A DNA stretch of 64,000 nt from Triglochin maritima (lineage: Eukaryota > Streptophyta > Magnoliopsida > Alismatales > Juncaginaceae): the NCBI GenBank assembly GCA_963682175.1, contig OY821791.1, positions 21,356,542 through 21,420,541 of the forward strand, read 5' to 3'. The translations under genes and the position numbers were made by a program. The notes under the pieces were generated by a model, which was not told the DNA's origin, made no database searches, and was given only the letters and a program-made list of their open reading frames with translations. Numbering within the stretch: the stretch's first letter is position 1; each line of letters starts with the position of its first letter. Below are positions 1 through 10,906 of this stretch, piece after piece.

Positions 1-345
1 GAGTTTAGCTTCTCCCTTCGTAACCCCCCCCATTCTGCCCCCCGGCTTCTCACGTCGGTTCGTTCTTCCTCTGTACCCCCTTGCTTGAATGAAGACACCC
101 GATCGGCCTGACTTTCCCAAATGCCCACCACCGGCCCTTCTCCTTTCCGGGTCTTGATTCGTCGCGTCGTTTCAGTTGTAGTGGTCCACGGGGAAGAAAG
201 AAATGAATGAATGTCCCTTTGGGAAAATGTAGAAGGAGACATCTACCGAGACGAAAGCCAAAGGTGGAGATCGTGGGTGGGCGTATCGAACCGAAATAAG
301 ATCTCAGATTGATATCTTGATACACTGATTTACCATAATAATAAA
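1..345 (-). pseudogene. rps3: Mitochondrial ribosomal protein S3, exon 2 fragment, frameshifted
   Basis: Read on the minus strand from about 345 to 85, the frame matches the start of exon 2 of plant mitochondrial rps3: YYYGK, then [59 protein letters not shown] and PIGCLHSS. S3 belongs to the small subunit of the mitochondrial ribosome. Near 76-84, in a G run on the coding strand, the frame shifts by one. The next frame continues rps3-like (GTEEER, then a VRSRGA-like stretch) to the window edge, while the original frame stops a few codons later. The 5' limit coincides with the 3' end of a group II intron, as expected for the single conserved rps3 intron. Exon 1 was not found. The frameshift indicates a pseudogene, unless it is a homopolymer sequencing error. 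Confidence 0.85.
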
Positions 346-1250
346 TAGAGTCAATGGTGACGGGAAGAGCCGATTCTTTCTTGCGGGGGCTTCCATTCAC
401 CAGTGCATTCCCCATATAAGTCCTCTCCGAACCGTGCTGGATAGTCACCCATCACACGGCTCTAAAACCCAACCCGTGGTGGATCCCGGGGGACAAAGTA
501 AAAGCGCTTGATCCTTTGACAAAAACCCCTAGATCAAGCAGCGACGCTGCTCCTGATAGGCTGGGAGGGAGCCGCGGACGTTCGGTTCGTACCTGTTCCC
601 TTCGGTCGGTTCGCTCAGGTAGTCTTCCCTTATCTTCCCTCACGTTCAGAGTTGTTATGGTTTGAGAAAGGAGCACCGCCAAGTCCCCCCGGGGCGCCCT
701 TCATGAATAAGAAATGGACAGCTGAGGGAAGGCATCGCATTCCACTTCGACCGAGGAGAAGCTTCCTCTCTCTCCCGGTTGGTCAGAACTGATGAGGGGC
801 AATGCTCCCCTAACCTGACGTGGGCCTACCAGCGAAAAAGGGGGTTGAAGGGGGTCGATTTAGGCTCCTTCCCTGCTACTGCAGGGATGCTTACGCAGGT
901 ACTACGAGCCTTCTGCCCCACGCATCGGAACTGCTCGCGTGGTTCACCGGTTCCACCGAAAACTCTCATTTGTGGAAGCGGAGCATAGTGCGGCGCCGAG
1001 CGAGAAAGGTCTCTTCTTTCGGTTTATTCACTGATCTGAACTTAGCACTTGTTTTCTTATGGATTCCCGGGGCTAGGCGTTCCAGAATAAGTAAGTCTAT
1101 CCGAACCGAAGACGCACTTCTCAGATCAGTAACAGCCTCTCCAGCTCCGCTGGGCTAGGGGCCCTGGATGCGCTAGCGATCGGCACCTCCGGGGAGTGGT
1201 TGCCCGGCTTGATCGGCCGGCCTGGTGATTTTTGATGCCAAGAAGACTCT
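346..1250 (-). other. Probable remnant of a mitochondrial group II intron
   Basis: The region follows directly upstream of rps3 exon 2 on the minus strand and contains domain V at its 3' end. Its stretches, such as the one near 780-860, have the look of plant mitochondrial intron sequence. I could not identify the 5' splice site or exon 1, so the upstream limit is arbitrary. No maturase reading frame is seen. Confidence 0.5.
429..462 (-). ncRNA. Group II intron domain V (probably the rps3 intron)
   Basis: On the minus strand this stretch reads GAGCCGTGTGATGGGTGACT followed by ATCCAGCACGGTTC. GAGCCGTG pairs with CACGGTTC around a short internal stem and loop, which is the typical shape of group II domain V. 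It lies about 85 bases upstream of the rps3 exon 2 start, the usual position for domains V and VI before the 3' splice site. Domain V is the catalytic core hairpin of self-splicing introns. Confidence 0.8.
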
Positions 1251-2441
1251 TTCTTATATATGATATTCAACAACCGGCATATACGTGGTTGATCGCATAG
1301 CCGTATCGAGAAAAAAGAGCGAGAAAAATCTTGATCAGTTTGCTTTAGGAGGTTTGACCGGGAATAAGAACGAGGAAGGGACGGTACCTAGGCCTCTGGT
1401 CTTTCCGCTTGGGCCGCAGTACTGATCATGGAGACTCTCTGAGGGGTGGAGGCAGCGGGTAGGATATCAACGGACATCTACACTTTCTTCTTTTCAGATG
1501 TCCCGGAAAGTAGTATGGCTTTAAATAAAGGGAATGAGTCTCCCGTCTTTCTGGAGTACAGACAACAATAGAGATTCTCAATCAAATACAATAGAGGGCA
1601 GGACCATAGAGCCCCCGTGGAAGTGCGACAACTCTTCTTTATAGATTGGTTTTGACACAAACGAAGGAACGAGGAGATGAGTATAGGCAACGGAGGAGGA
1701 TGGCTTGACTCTCGTTGGATACTGACTTCGGTCTACTGCCCGGAGTGTAGGGGAGACCACCATCAGGCTTTCCTTCTCAGGGGTTCCGCGGGCAGGGCAC
1801 ACTCGCTCGAGCAACCCTACCAAAAGAGAGAGACTGTGACTCATAGAGCTGGTGGTACTCTTTCATTGATCTATTCCGTCAGTACGCAGGTCACTCATAA
1901 ATATCCCAAGCAGTCGAAGCAGAAATCCCCTACTTTCCATTACCGACCTTTGCTCCGGCCAAAGTTGCTACTTCAAAGATGATCATCTCCACCTTCACCC
2001 GCCGGTATCTCCCAAGTAATCCAGTGCATGGGTTGGTTTGGACGGTAGACAAAGCGATGGATCGTCGGGACGGACGAATCCCAGACGAGGTTCGCCCATT
2101 GAAGACGACGGTTGTCTCGTAGGGGTGACGTTCCATGCCGAGAAATTCGAGAAGCTGCCTACCGAGTCCAAACCAATGGGGTGCGGTGGAAGCTCCATCA
2201 AGCAGAGAAGGCTTTCGACTAAAAAAGAGAAGAGACAAGACACAAGTTGACGACATCTTGAAGAGGAATAAGCGGCTTGTTTCGTTGAGCTCGCTTTCTT
2301 TCGTTAGCTTCCTTTCTTTAAAAATTTTGTTTGAATATAAGCAAAATACATGAAATATTTGGTTCTTCAGGGATGCTTCCAGAAATCACTTTGACGGTAT
2401 GCGATCGATTAAGTATGTTGCGGTCAACACAGCTAACTCTT
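1251..2441. other. No recognisable gene; mitochondrial-like, then junction to satellite
   Basis: Up to about 2330 the sequence resembles plant mitochondrial noncoding DNA. Short open frames exist on both strands (for example near 1578-1844 and 1930-2256 on the minus strand) but show no motif I recognise. Between about 2331 and 2441 there is an AT-richer stretch belonging to neither the mitochondrial-like part nor the satellite. Satellite sequence starts at about 2442 with AGAAAGTGGATAAGAGGG. Confidence 0.5.
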
Positions 2442-3333
2442 AGAAAGTGGATAAGAGGGAGAACGAGAGAGAATGAGAAAAGGAGAAGCGGGAGAAGAGG
2501 GGAGAGAGAGAAAGAGAGAGGGATAAGAGGGAGAGGGCGGAGAGAAGAAGGAGAGGGGGAGAAGAAGGGGACGAAGAGAAGGAGAAGAGGGAGGAGGAGG
2601 GGAGAGGTAGGCAAGAGTAGAGAGAGGGAGAAAAGAGAGAGGGGGGAAAGGGAGAGCGAGAACGAGAGATCGAGAAGGGAGAGTGGAGAAAAGAGGATAA
2701 GAGAGAAGGAAGAGGGAGAGAGGAGGAGAATAGAGAAGAGGAGAGAGGATAAAGATGGGAAAGGGAGAGAAACGGAGAAACGAGAGAAGTAGAGGGAGAA
2801 GGAGAGAGGACAGATAAGAAGGAAGAGAGAGAGCGAGGGAGTGGACAAGAGGATAGGAGGGAGATAGAGAATGAAGGAGAAGAGGGAGGGGACGGAGGGA
2901 TATGAGGAGAGAGAGGAGGAAGAAGTAGAGAGAGCGAAGTGGAGGAGGAGACGGAGAAGGGAGGAGGGAGAGAAGAAGAAGGAGAGATTGGACGAGAGAG
3001 CGAGAGAATGAGTAGAGGATAGAGAAGTGAAGGAGGAGAAGAGGGAATAGGGAAGGGAACGAGATAGAGAAGGGAGGGTAGAGGTAGAGAATGAGAATGA
3101 GAGGGAGTAGGAGCGAGAGAGATAGAGGAGGAGAGACGGAACGAGAGAGGAGGAGGGCGATAAGGAGAAGAGAAGGGGAGAGGAGAGGAGGAGAGAAAAG
3201 GGGTGAGTGATAAAACAGAGATGAGGGAAGAGAAGGGATAGGAGAGAGAAGAAGAGGGAGAAGGGGAGAGGGGAAGGTAGAGGGAGAAAGAGAAGAGGTG
3301 CAAGGAAGGGAAGGGGGAGATAGAGAGAGAACT

Positions 3334-3433
3334 TGTTCCCCCTCCTTCTCATCTTCCCCGTCCTTCCCTTCTCTCTATCCCCTCTCTTCCTATCCTTCTC
3401 CCTCTCTCGCTCCTCGCTTCCTTCTCTCCTTGT
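3334..3433 (-). repeat. Opposite-polarity (pyrimidine) block of the satellite monomer, first example
   Basis: About 100 bp that are almost pure pyrimidine on the + strand inside an otherwise purine monomer. The block begins at the inflection AACTTGTTCCCCCT (AACGTGTTCCCCCT in most monomers) and ends with CTCCTTGTCAGGATAACGAG. Equivalent blocks precede every anchor in the array, and in the inverted part of the array they appear as purine blocks on the + strand. Confidence 0.9.
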
Positions 3434-6400
3434 CAGGATAACGAGAATGGTGGAGAGATAGAGAAGGAGAGTGGAGATGGACAAGAGAGAGTAGAGAGAG
3501 AAGGGGAGAGGGGAAAATGGAGAAGCGAGCGAGAGAAGGAGAGGGAGAGAGTAGATGGAGAGAGGTAGAGGGACAAGGAGAGATGGAACGAGTGAGAAGG
3601 AGAAGAGAAAGTGGAAAAGAGGGAGAACGAGAGAGAATGAGAAAAGGAGAAGCGGGAGAAGAGGGGAGAGAGAGAAAGAGAGAGGGATAAGAGGGAGAGG
3701 GCGGAGAGAAGAAGGAGAAGCGGGAGAAGAGGGGAGAGAGAGAAAGAGAGAGGGATAAGAGGGAGAGGGCGGAGAGAAGAAGGAGAGGGGGAGAAGAAGG
3801 GGACGAAGAGAAGGAGAAGAGGGAGGAGGAGGGGAGAGGTAGGCAAGAGTAGAGAGAGGGAGAAAAGAGAGAGGGGGGAAAGGGAGAGCGAGAACGAGAG
3901 ATCGAGAAGGGAGAGTGGAGAAAAGAGGATAAGAGAGAAGGAAGAGGGAGAGAGGAGGAGAATAGAGAAGAGGAGAGAGGATAAAGATGGGAAAGGGAGA
4001 GAAACGGAGAAACGAGAGAAGTAGAGGGAGAAGGAGAGAGGACAGATAAGAAGGAAGAGAGAGAGCGAGGGAGTGGACAAGAGGATAGGAGGGAGATAGA
4101 GAATGAAGGAGAAGAGGGAGGGGACGGAGGGATATGAGGAGAGAGAGGAGGAAGAAGTAGAGAGAGCGAAGTGGAGGAGGAGAGGGAGAAGGGAGGAGAG
4201 AGAGAAGAAGAAGGAGAGATTGGACGAGAGAGCGAGAGAATGAGTAGAGGATAGAGAAGGGAAGGAGGAGAAGAGGGAATAGGGAAGGGAACGAGATAGA
4301 GTAGGGAGGGTAGAGGTAGAGAATGAGAATGAGAGGGAGTAGGAGCGAGAGAGATAGAGGAGGAGAGACGGAATGAGAGAGGAGGAGGGCGATAAGGAGA
4401 AGAGAAGGGGAGAGGAGAGGAGGAGAGAAAAGGGGTGAGTGATAAAACAGAGATGAGGGAAGAGAAGGGGATAGGAGAGAGAAGAAGAGGGAGAAGGGGA
4501 GAGGGGAAGGTAGAGGGAGAAAGAGAAGAGGTGCAAGGAAGGGAAGGGGGAGATAGAGAGAGAACGTGTTCCCCCTCCTTCTCATCTTCCCCGTCCTTCC
4601 CTTCTCTCTATCCCCTCTCTTCCTAATCTTCTCCCCCTCTCGCTCCTCGCTTCCTTCTCTCCTTGTCAGGATAACGAGAAGGGTGGAGAGATAGAGAAGG
4701 AGAGAGGAGATGGAGAAGAGAGAGTAGAGAGAGAAGGGGAGAGGGGAAAATGGAGAAGCGAGCGAGAGAAGGAGAGGGAGAGAGTAGAAGGAGAGAGGTA
4801 GAGGGACAAGGAGAGATGGAACGAGTGAGAAGGAGAAGAGAAAGTGGATAAGAGGGAGAACGAGAGAGAATGAGAAAAGGAGAAGCGGGAGAAGAGGGGA
4901 GAGAGAGAAAGAGAGAGGGATAAGAGGGAGAGGGTGGAGAGAAGAAGGAGAGGGGGAGAAGAAGGGGACGAAGAGAAGGAGAAGAGGGAGGAGGAGGGGA
5001 GAGGTAGGCAAGAGTAGAGAGAGGGAGAAAAGAGAGAGGGGGGAAAGGGAGAGCGAGAACGAGAGATCGAGAAGGGAGAGTGGAGAAAAGAGGATAAGAG
5101 AGAAGGAAGAGGGAGAGAGGAGGAGAATAGAGAAGAGGAGAGAGGATAAAGATGGGAAAGGGAGAGAAACGGAGAAACGAGAGAAGTAGAGGGAGAAGGA
5201 GAGAGGACAGATAAGAAGGAAGAGAGAGAGCGAGGGAGTGGACAAGAGGATAGGAGGGAGATAGAGAATGATGGAGAAGAGGGAGGGGACGGAGGGATAT
5301 GAGGAGAGAGAGGAGGAAGAAGTAGAGAGAGCGAAGTGGAGGAGGAGACGGAGAAGGGAGGAGGGAGAGAAGAAGAAGGAGAGATTGGACGAGAGAGCGA
5401 GAGAATGAGTAGAGGACAGAGAAGTGAAGGAGGAGAAGAGGGAATAGGGAAGGGAACGAGATAGAGAAGGGAGGGTAGAGGTAGAGAATGAGAATGAGAG
5501 GGAGTAGGAGCGAGAGAGATAGAGGAGGAGAGACGGAACGAGAGAGGAGGAGGGCGATAAGGAGAAGAGAAGGGGAGAGGAGAGGAGGAGAGAAAAGGGG
5601 TGAGTGATAAAACAGAGATGAGGGAAGAGAAGGGATAGGAGAGAGAAGAAGAGGGAGAAGTGGAGAGGGGAAGGTAGAGGGAGAAAGAGAAGAGGTGCAA
5701 GGAAGGGAAGGGGGAGATAGAGAGAGAACTTGTTCCCCCTCCTTCTCATCTTCCCCGTCCTTCCCTTCTCTCTATCCCCTCTCTTCCTATCCTTCTCCCC
5801 CTCTCGCTCCTCGCTTCCTTCTCTCCTTGTCAGGATAACGAGAATGGTGGAGAGATAGAGAAGGAGAGTGGAGATGGACAAGAGAGAGTAGAGAGAGAAG
5901 TGGAGAGGGGAAAATGGAGAAGCGAGCGAGAGAAGGAGAGGGAGAGAGTAGATGGAGAGAGGTAGAGGGACAAGGAGAGATGGAACGAGTGAGAAGGAGA
6001 AGAGAAAGTGGAAAAGAGGGAGAACGAGAGAGAATGAGAAAAGGAGAAGCGGGAGAAGAGGGGAGAGAGAGAAAGAGAGAGGGATAAGAGGGAGAGGGCG
6101 GAGAGAAGAAGGAGAGGGGGAGAAGAAGGGGACGAAGAGAAGGAGAATAGGGAGGAGGAGGGGAGAGGTAGGCAAGAGTAGAGAGAGGGAGAAAAGAGAG
6201 AGGGGGGAAAGGGAGAGCGAGAACGAGAGATCGAGAAGGGAGAGTGGAGAAAAGAGGATAAGAGAGAAGGAAGAGGGAGAGAGGAGGAGAATAGAGAAGA
6301 GGAGAGAGGATAAAGATGGGAAAGGGAGAGAAACAGAGAAACGAGAGAAGTAGAGGGAGAAGGAGAGAGGACAGATAAGAAGGAAGAGAGAGAGCGAGGG

Positions 6401-9400
6401 AGTGGACAAGAGGATAGGAGGGAGATAGAGAATGAAGGAGAAGAGGGAGGGGACGGAGGGATATGAGGAGAGAGAGGAGGAAGAAGTAGAGAGAGCGAAG
6501 TGGAGGAGGAGAGGGAGAAGGGAGGAGGGAGAGAAGAAGAAGGAGAGATTGGACGAGAGAGCGAGAGAATGAGTAGAGGATAGAGAAGGGAAGGAGGAGA
6601 AGAGGGAATAGGGAAGGGATCGAGATAGAGAAGGGAGGGTAGAGGTTGAGAATGAGAATGAGAGGGAGTAGGAGCGAGAGAGATAGAGGAGGAGAGACGG
6701 AACGAGAGAGGAGGAGGGCGATAAGGAGAAGAGAAGGGGAGAGGAGAGGAGGAGAGAAAAGGGGTGAGTGATAAAACAGAGATGAGGGAAGAGAAGGGGA
6801 TAGGAGAGAGAAGAAGAGGGAGAAGGGGAGAGGGGAAGGTAGAGGGAGAAAGAGAAGAGGTGCAAGGAAGGGAAGGGGGAGATAGAGAGAGAACGTGTTC
6901 CCCCTCCTTCTCATCTTCCCCGTCCTTCCCTTCTCTCTATCCCCTCTCTTCCTATCCTTCTCCCCCTCTCGCTCCTCGCTTCCTTCTCTCCTTGTCAGGA
7001 TAACGTGAAGGGTAGAGAGATAGAGAAGGAGAGAGGAGATGGACAAGAGAGAGTAGAGAGAGAAGGGAAGAGGGGAAAATGGAGAAGCGAGCGAGAGAAG
7101 GAGAGGGAGAGAGTAGAAGGAGAGAGGTAGAGGGACAAGGAGAGCTGGAACAAGTGAGAAGGAGAAGAGAAGTGGATAAGAGGGAGAACGAGAGAGAATG
7201 AGAAAAGGAGAAGCGGGAGAAGAGGGGAGAGAGAGAAAGAGAGAGGGATAAGAGGGAGAGGGCGGAGAGAAGAAGGAGAGGGGGAGAAGAAGGAGAGGGG
7301 GAGAAGAAGGGGACGAAGAGAAGGAGAAGAGGGAGGAGGAGGGGAGAGGTAGGCAAGAGTAGAGAGAGGGAGAAAAGAGAGAGGGGGGAAAGGGAGAGCG
7401 AGAACGAGAGATCGAGAAGGGAGAGTGGAGAAAAGAGGATAAGAGAGAAGGAAGAGGGAGAGAGGAGGAGAATAGAGAAGAGGAGAGAGGATAAAGATGG
7501 GAAAGGGAGAGAAACGGAGAAACGAGAGAAGTAGAGGGAGAAGGAGAGAGGACAGATAAGAAGGAAGAGAGAGAGCGAGGGAGTGGACAAGAGGATAGGA
7601 GGGAGATAGAGAATGAAGGAGAAGAGGGAGGGGACAGAGGGATATGAGCAGAGAGAGGATGAAGAAGTAGAGAGAGCGAAGTGGAGGAGGAGAGGGAGAA
7701 GGGAGGAGAGAGAGAAGAAGAAGGAGAGATTGGACGAGAGAGCGAGAGAATGAGTAGAGGATAGAGAAGGGAAGGAGGAGAAGAGGGAATAGGGAAGGGA
7801 ACGAGATAGAGAAGGGAGGGTAGAGGTAGAGAATGAGAATGAGAGGGAGTAGGAGCGAGAGAGATAGAGGAGGAGAGACGGAACGAGAGAGGAGGAGGGC
7901 GATAAGGAGAAGAGAAGGGGAGAGGAGAGGAGGAGAGAAAAGGGGTGAGTGATAAAACAGAGATGAGGGAAGAGAAGGGGATAGGAGAGAGAAGAAGAGG
8001 GAGAAGGGGAGAGGGGAAGGTAGAGGGAGAAAGAGAAGAGGTGCAAGGAACGGAAGGGGGAGATAGAGAGAGAACGTGTTCCCCCTCCTTCTCATCTTCC
8101 CCGTCCTTCCCTTCTCTCTATCCCCTCTCTTCCTATCCTTCTCCCCCTCTCGCTCCTCGCTTCCTTCTCTCCTTGTCAGGATAACGAGAAGGGTGGAGAG
8201 ATAGAGAAGGAGAGAGGAGATGGACAAGAGAGAGTAGAGAGAGAAGGGGAGAGGGGAAAATGGAGAAGCGAGCGAGAGAAGGAGAGGGAGAGAGTAGAAG
8301 GAGAGAGGTAAAGGGACAAGGAGAGATGGAACGAGTGAGAAGGAGAAGAGAAAGTGGATAAGAGGGAGAAGGAGAGAGAATGTGAAAAGGAGAAGCGGGA
8401 GAAGAGGGGAGAGAGAGAAAGAGAGAGGGATAAGAGGGAGAGGGCGGAGAGAAGAAGGAGAGGGGGAGAAGAAGGGGACGAAGAGAAGGAGAAGAGGGAG
8501 GAGGAGGGGAGAGGTAGGCAAGAGTAGAGAGAGGGAGAAAAGAGAGAGGGGGGAAAGGGAGAGCGAGAACGAGAGATCGAGAAGGGAGAGTGGAGAAAAG
8601 AGGATAAGAGAGAAGGAAGAGGGAGAGAGGAGAAGAATAGAGAAGAGGAGAGAGGATAAAGATGGGAAGGGAGAGAAACGGAGAAACGAGAGAAGTAGAG
8701 GGAGAAGGAGAGAGGACAGATAAGAAGGAAGAGAGAGAGCGAGAGAAGGAGGGAACAAGAGGATAGGAGGGAGATAGAGAATGAAGGAGAAGAGGGAGGG
8801 GACGGAGGGATATGAGGAGAGAGAGGAGGAAGAAGTAGAGAGAGCGAAGTGGAGGAGGAGAGGGAGAAGGGAGGAGAGAGAGAAGAAGAAGGAGAGATTG
8901 GACGAGAGAGCGAGAGAATGAGTAGAGGATAGAGAAGGGAAGGAGGAGAAGAGGGAATAGGGAAGGGAACGAGATAGAGAAGGGAGGTAGAGGTAGAGAA
9001 TGAGAATGAGAGGGAGTAGGAGCGAGAGAGATAGAGGAGGAGAGACAGAACGAGAGAGGAGGAGGGCGATAAGGAGAAGAGAAGGGGAGAGGAGAGGAGG
9101 AGAGAAAAGGGGTGAGTGATAAAACAGAGATGAGGGAAGAGAAGGGGATAGGAGAGAGAAGAAAAGGGAGAAGGGGAGAGGGGAAGGTAGAGGGAGAAAG
9201 AGAGGAGGTGCAGGGAAGGGAAGGGGGAGATAGAGAGAGAACGTGTTCCCCCTCCTTCTCATCTTCCCCGTCCTTCCCTTCTCTCTATCCCCTCTCTTCC
9301 TATCCTTCTCCCCCTCTCGCTCCTCGCTTCCTTCTCTCCTTGTCAGGATAACGAGAAGGGTGGAAAGATAGAGAAGGACAGAGGAGATGGAGAAGAGAGA

Positions 9401-9903
9401 GTAGAGAGAGAAGGGGAGAGGGGAAAATGGAGAAGCGAGCGAGAGAAGGAGAGGGAGAGAGTAGAATGAGAGAGGTAGAGGGACAAGGAGAGATGGAACG
9501 AGTGAGAGGAAGAAGAGAAAGTAGATAAGAGGGAGAACGAGAGAGAATGAGAAAAGGAGAAGCGGGAGAAGAAGGGAGAGAGAGAAAAAGAGAGTGGGAT
9601 AAGAGGGAGAGGGCGGAGAGAAGAAGGCGAGGGGGAGAAGAAGGGGACGAAGAGAAGGAGAAGAGGGAGGAGGAGGGGAGAGGTAGGCAAGAGTAGAGAG
9701 AGGGAGAAAAGAGAGAGAGGGGAAAGGGAGAGCGAGAACGAGAGATCGAGAAAGGAGATTGGAGAAAAGAGGATAAGAGAGAAGGAAGAGGGAGAGAGGA
9801 GGAGAATAGAGAAGAGGAGAGAGGATAAAGATGGGAAAAGGAGAGAAACGGAGAAAGGAGAGAAGTAGAGGGAGAAGGAGAGAGGACAGATAAGAAGGAA
9901 GAG

Positions 9904-9913
9904 AGAGAGCGAG
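9904..9913. repeat. Target-site duplication of LINE copy 1, left side
   Basis: AGAGAGCGAG directly precedes the truncated LINE. GAGAGCGAG follows its poly-A tail at 10907-10915, preceded by an A that may belong to tail or duplication. The duplication is 9-10 bp and lies in satellite sequence. Confidence 0.7.
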
Positions 9914-9916
9914 AAT

Positions 9917-10711
9917 GTGCGCTTCTTTGAGGATCCATGGTGTGGGAGGCCTTTCATTTGCGAGGAGCAAGGTGCTAGATTTCAGTACGATATGGGGGTT
10001 CCCTTGGACACAAGGTTGTCCCACTTCTTGGGAGAGGATGGATGGAGGCTGCCATTCCCCAAATCGCCCTTCATGGAGGAGCTTTGGCAAAGGGTGCGAG
10101 GCATAAAGCCTACGAGGGGTGCGGATGTGCTTTGTTGGGAGGAGAGTGGAAGGAAGGCCTTCTCACTTAAGGCCGCATGTAATTCAATCCGTAGGGAGGG
10201 GCCACGAGTGGGCTGGTCCCATGGGGTGTGGCACTCCCTTGCCATACCCCGAGTATCCTTATGTGTGTGGAGAGCCATGAGGAACCGGCTTCCGACAATG
10301 GAACTACTTTGGGGACGACATACACATGTGATCTCCCGGTGTGCACTTTGCAAGTGTGCGAGGGAGAGTGTGGAACACCTCTTTTGGGAGTGTAGCTTCT
10401 CAAAAGAAGTATGGCATGGGATCCTTGATGTGTTGTACATCCGCGGAATGGGGAGTGATGGAATCCATGAAGAACTTGAAAGGATCACTTCGGCTCCAAG
10501 GAATACGTTGGAGAAAAACATGGCACGTCTAGCATATGGTTGCACCATTTATTTACTTTGGCAAGAAAGGAATATGCGTGTGATGGAGGGGCAGCAACGA
10601 CCGGCGTCCATTGTGCTACATAACATAAAGGAGATGGTGAGATTGAAGGCCACAAATAGCAAGCGAAATGATCCATGTCGGTGTGAGGAGATTAGAGTGA
10701 GATGGTTGTAA
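9917..10711 (+). CDS. LINE ORF2 C-terminal fragment with zinc-binding reverse-transcriptase-associated domain
   Basis: An uninterrupted 264-codon frame with no start of its own; the first Met is fortuitous, since the insertion cuts into ORF2 just upstream. It matches the end of ORF2 of the other two LINEs: RFFEDPWCG, then YDMGVP, then WRLPFPKS. It contains the Cys/His cluster CALCKC...VEHLFWECSF...W typical of the zinc-binding region downstream of plant LINE and LINE-derived reverse transcriptases, and ends with LLWQERNMRV followed by a basic tail. This region is thought to help ORF2 protein bind nucleic acid. With no endonuclease or polymerase domain the fragment cannot act alone. The lack of any stop or frameshift suggests a fairly recent insertion. 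Confidence 0.85.
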   Translation: MRFFEDPWCGRPFICEEQGARFQYDMGVPLDTRLSHFLGEDGWRLPFPKSPFMEELWQRVRGIKPTRGADVLCWEESGRKAFSLKAACNSIRREGPRVGWSHGVWHSLAIPRVSLCVWRAMRNRLPTMELLWGRHTHVISRCALCKCARESVEHLFWECSFSKEVWHGILDVLYIRGMGSDGIHEELERITSAPRNTLEKNMARLAYGCTIYLLWQERNMRVMEGQQRPASIVLHNIKEMVRLKATNSKRNDPCRCEEIRVRWL

Positions 10712-10906
10712 TGGGACTTGCCCGTGTGTGGGGAGCCTATTGTCTTTGATTTTGGTAGGATACCACACTTGTAATGTGACCCTTGCATGTTAGCATCCGA
10801 TTATGCATAGTCGCATAATCCGAGTTTTATAATTTTCAGCACTTGTGTGCAATATATACACATGGAGGCTCGCCTCCAATTTTGCTTTGCAAAAAAAAAA
10901 AAAAAA
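10712..10906 (+). other. LINE copy 1 3' untranslated region and poly-A tail
   Basis: Noncoding tail between the ORF2 stop and the A run. The end TTTTGCTTTGC plus A16 is shared with LINE copy 2, where the minus strand reads TTTTGCTTTGC followed by A8. This conserved end is probably what the element's reverse transcriptase recognises. Confidence 0.75.

Larger units (their letters stand above)
1..2330. other. Plant mitochondrial-like DNA segment, probable nuclear insertion (NUMT)
   Basis: The segment has the mixed base composition of plant mitochondrial DNA and contains a recognisable rps3 exon 2 piece and a group II intron domain V, both on the minus strand. Composition changes abruptly near 2330-2442, where the purine-rich satellite begins. 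The rps3 frame is broken, which suits a non-functional nuclear copy. From about 1250 to 2330 I recognise no gene; short open frames on both strands there are not supported by any motif. A scaffold mis-join between mitochondrial and nuclear contigs is the main alternative, because only one flank is visible. Confidence 0.7.
2442..9913 (+). repeat. GA-rich satellite array, purine strand on +, monomer about 1.17 kb
   Basis: Almost pure purine on the + strand, with sparse T and C, repeating as long near-identical monomers. Using the shared anchor TGTCAGGATAACG, copies occur at 3431, 4664, 5828, 6993, 8174 and 9341, giving spacings of 1233, 1164, 1165, 1181 and 1167. The 1233 spacing is explained by a local ~68-bp duplication near 3700-3760. 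Each monomer has about 1060 bp of purine followed by a ~100-bp pyrimidine block just before the anchor (first block 3334-3433). Adjacent monomers differ at scattered single bases. Very long stop-free frames here on the minus strand, rich in Leu, Ser and Pro, are a by-product of CT-only codons and not genes. Confidence 0.95.
9914..10906 (+). mobile_element. LINE copy 1, 5'-truncated, with poly-A tail
   Basis: A non-satellite insertion carrying the C-terminal part of LINE ORF2, a ~180-bp 3' untranslated region ending in AATTTTGCTTTGC, and a 16-base A run (10891-10906). The same TTTGC terminus before poly-A is found in the full-length LINE at 15841-21754. Truncation at the 5' end, the A tail and flanking duplications are the signature of target-primed reverse transcription. 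It interrupts one satellite monomer, which resumes after the insertion: the anchors at 9341 and 11518 are one monomer apart once the LINE and its duplication are subtracted. Confidence 0.92.

Noticed and set aside
1615..1630. GTGCGAC on the + strand as a group II intron 5' end
   Set aside because: A seven-base match is weak, no matching domain V or exon was found on that strand, and the local context is unrecognised.
1251..2330. Short frames in the mitochondrial-like segment as unknown mitochondrial genes
   Set aside because: They are short, overlap on both strands and lack recognisable motifs.
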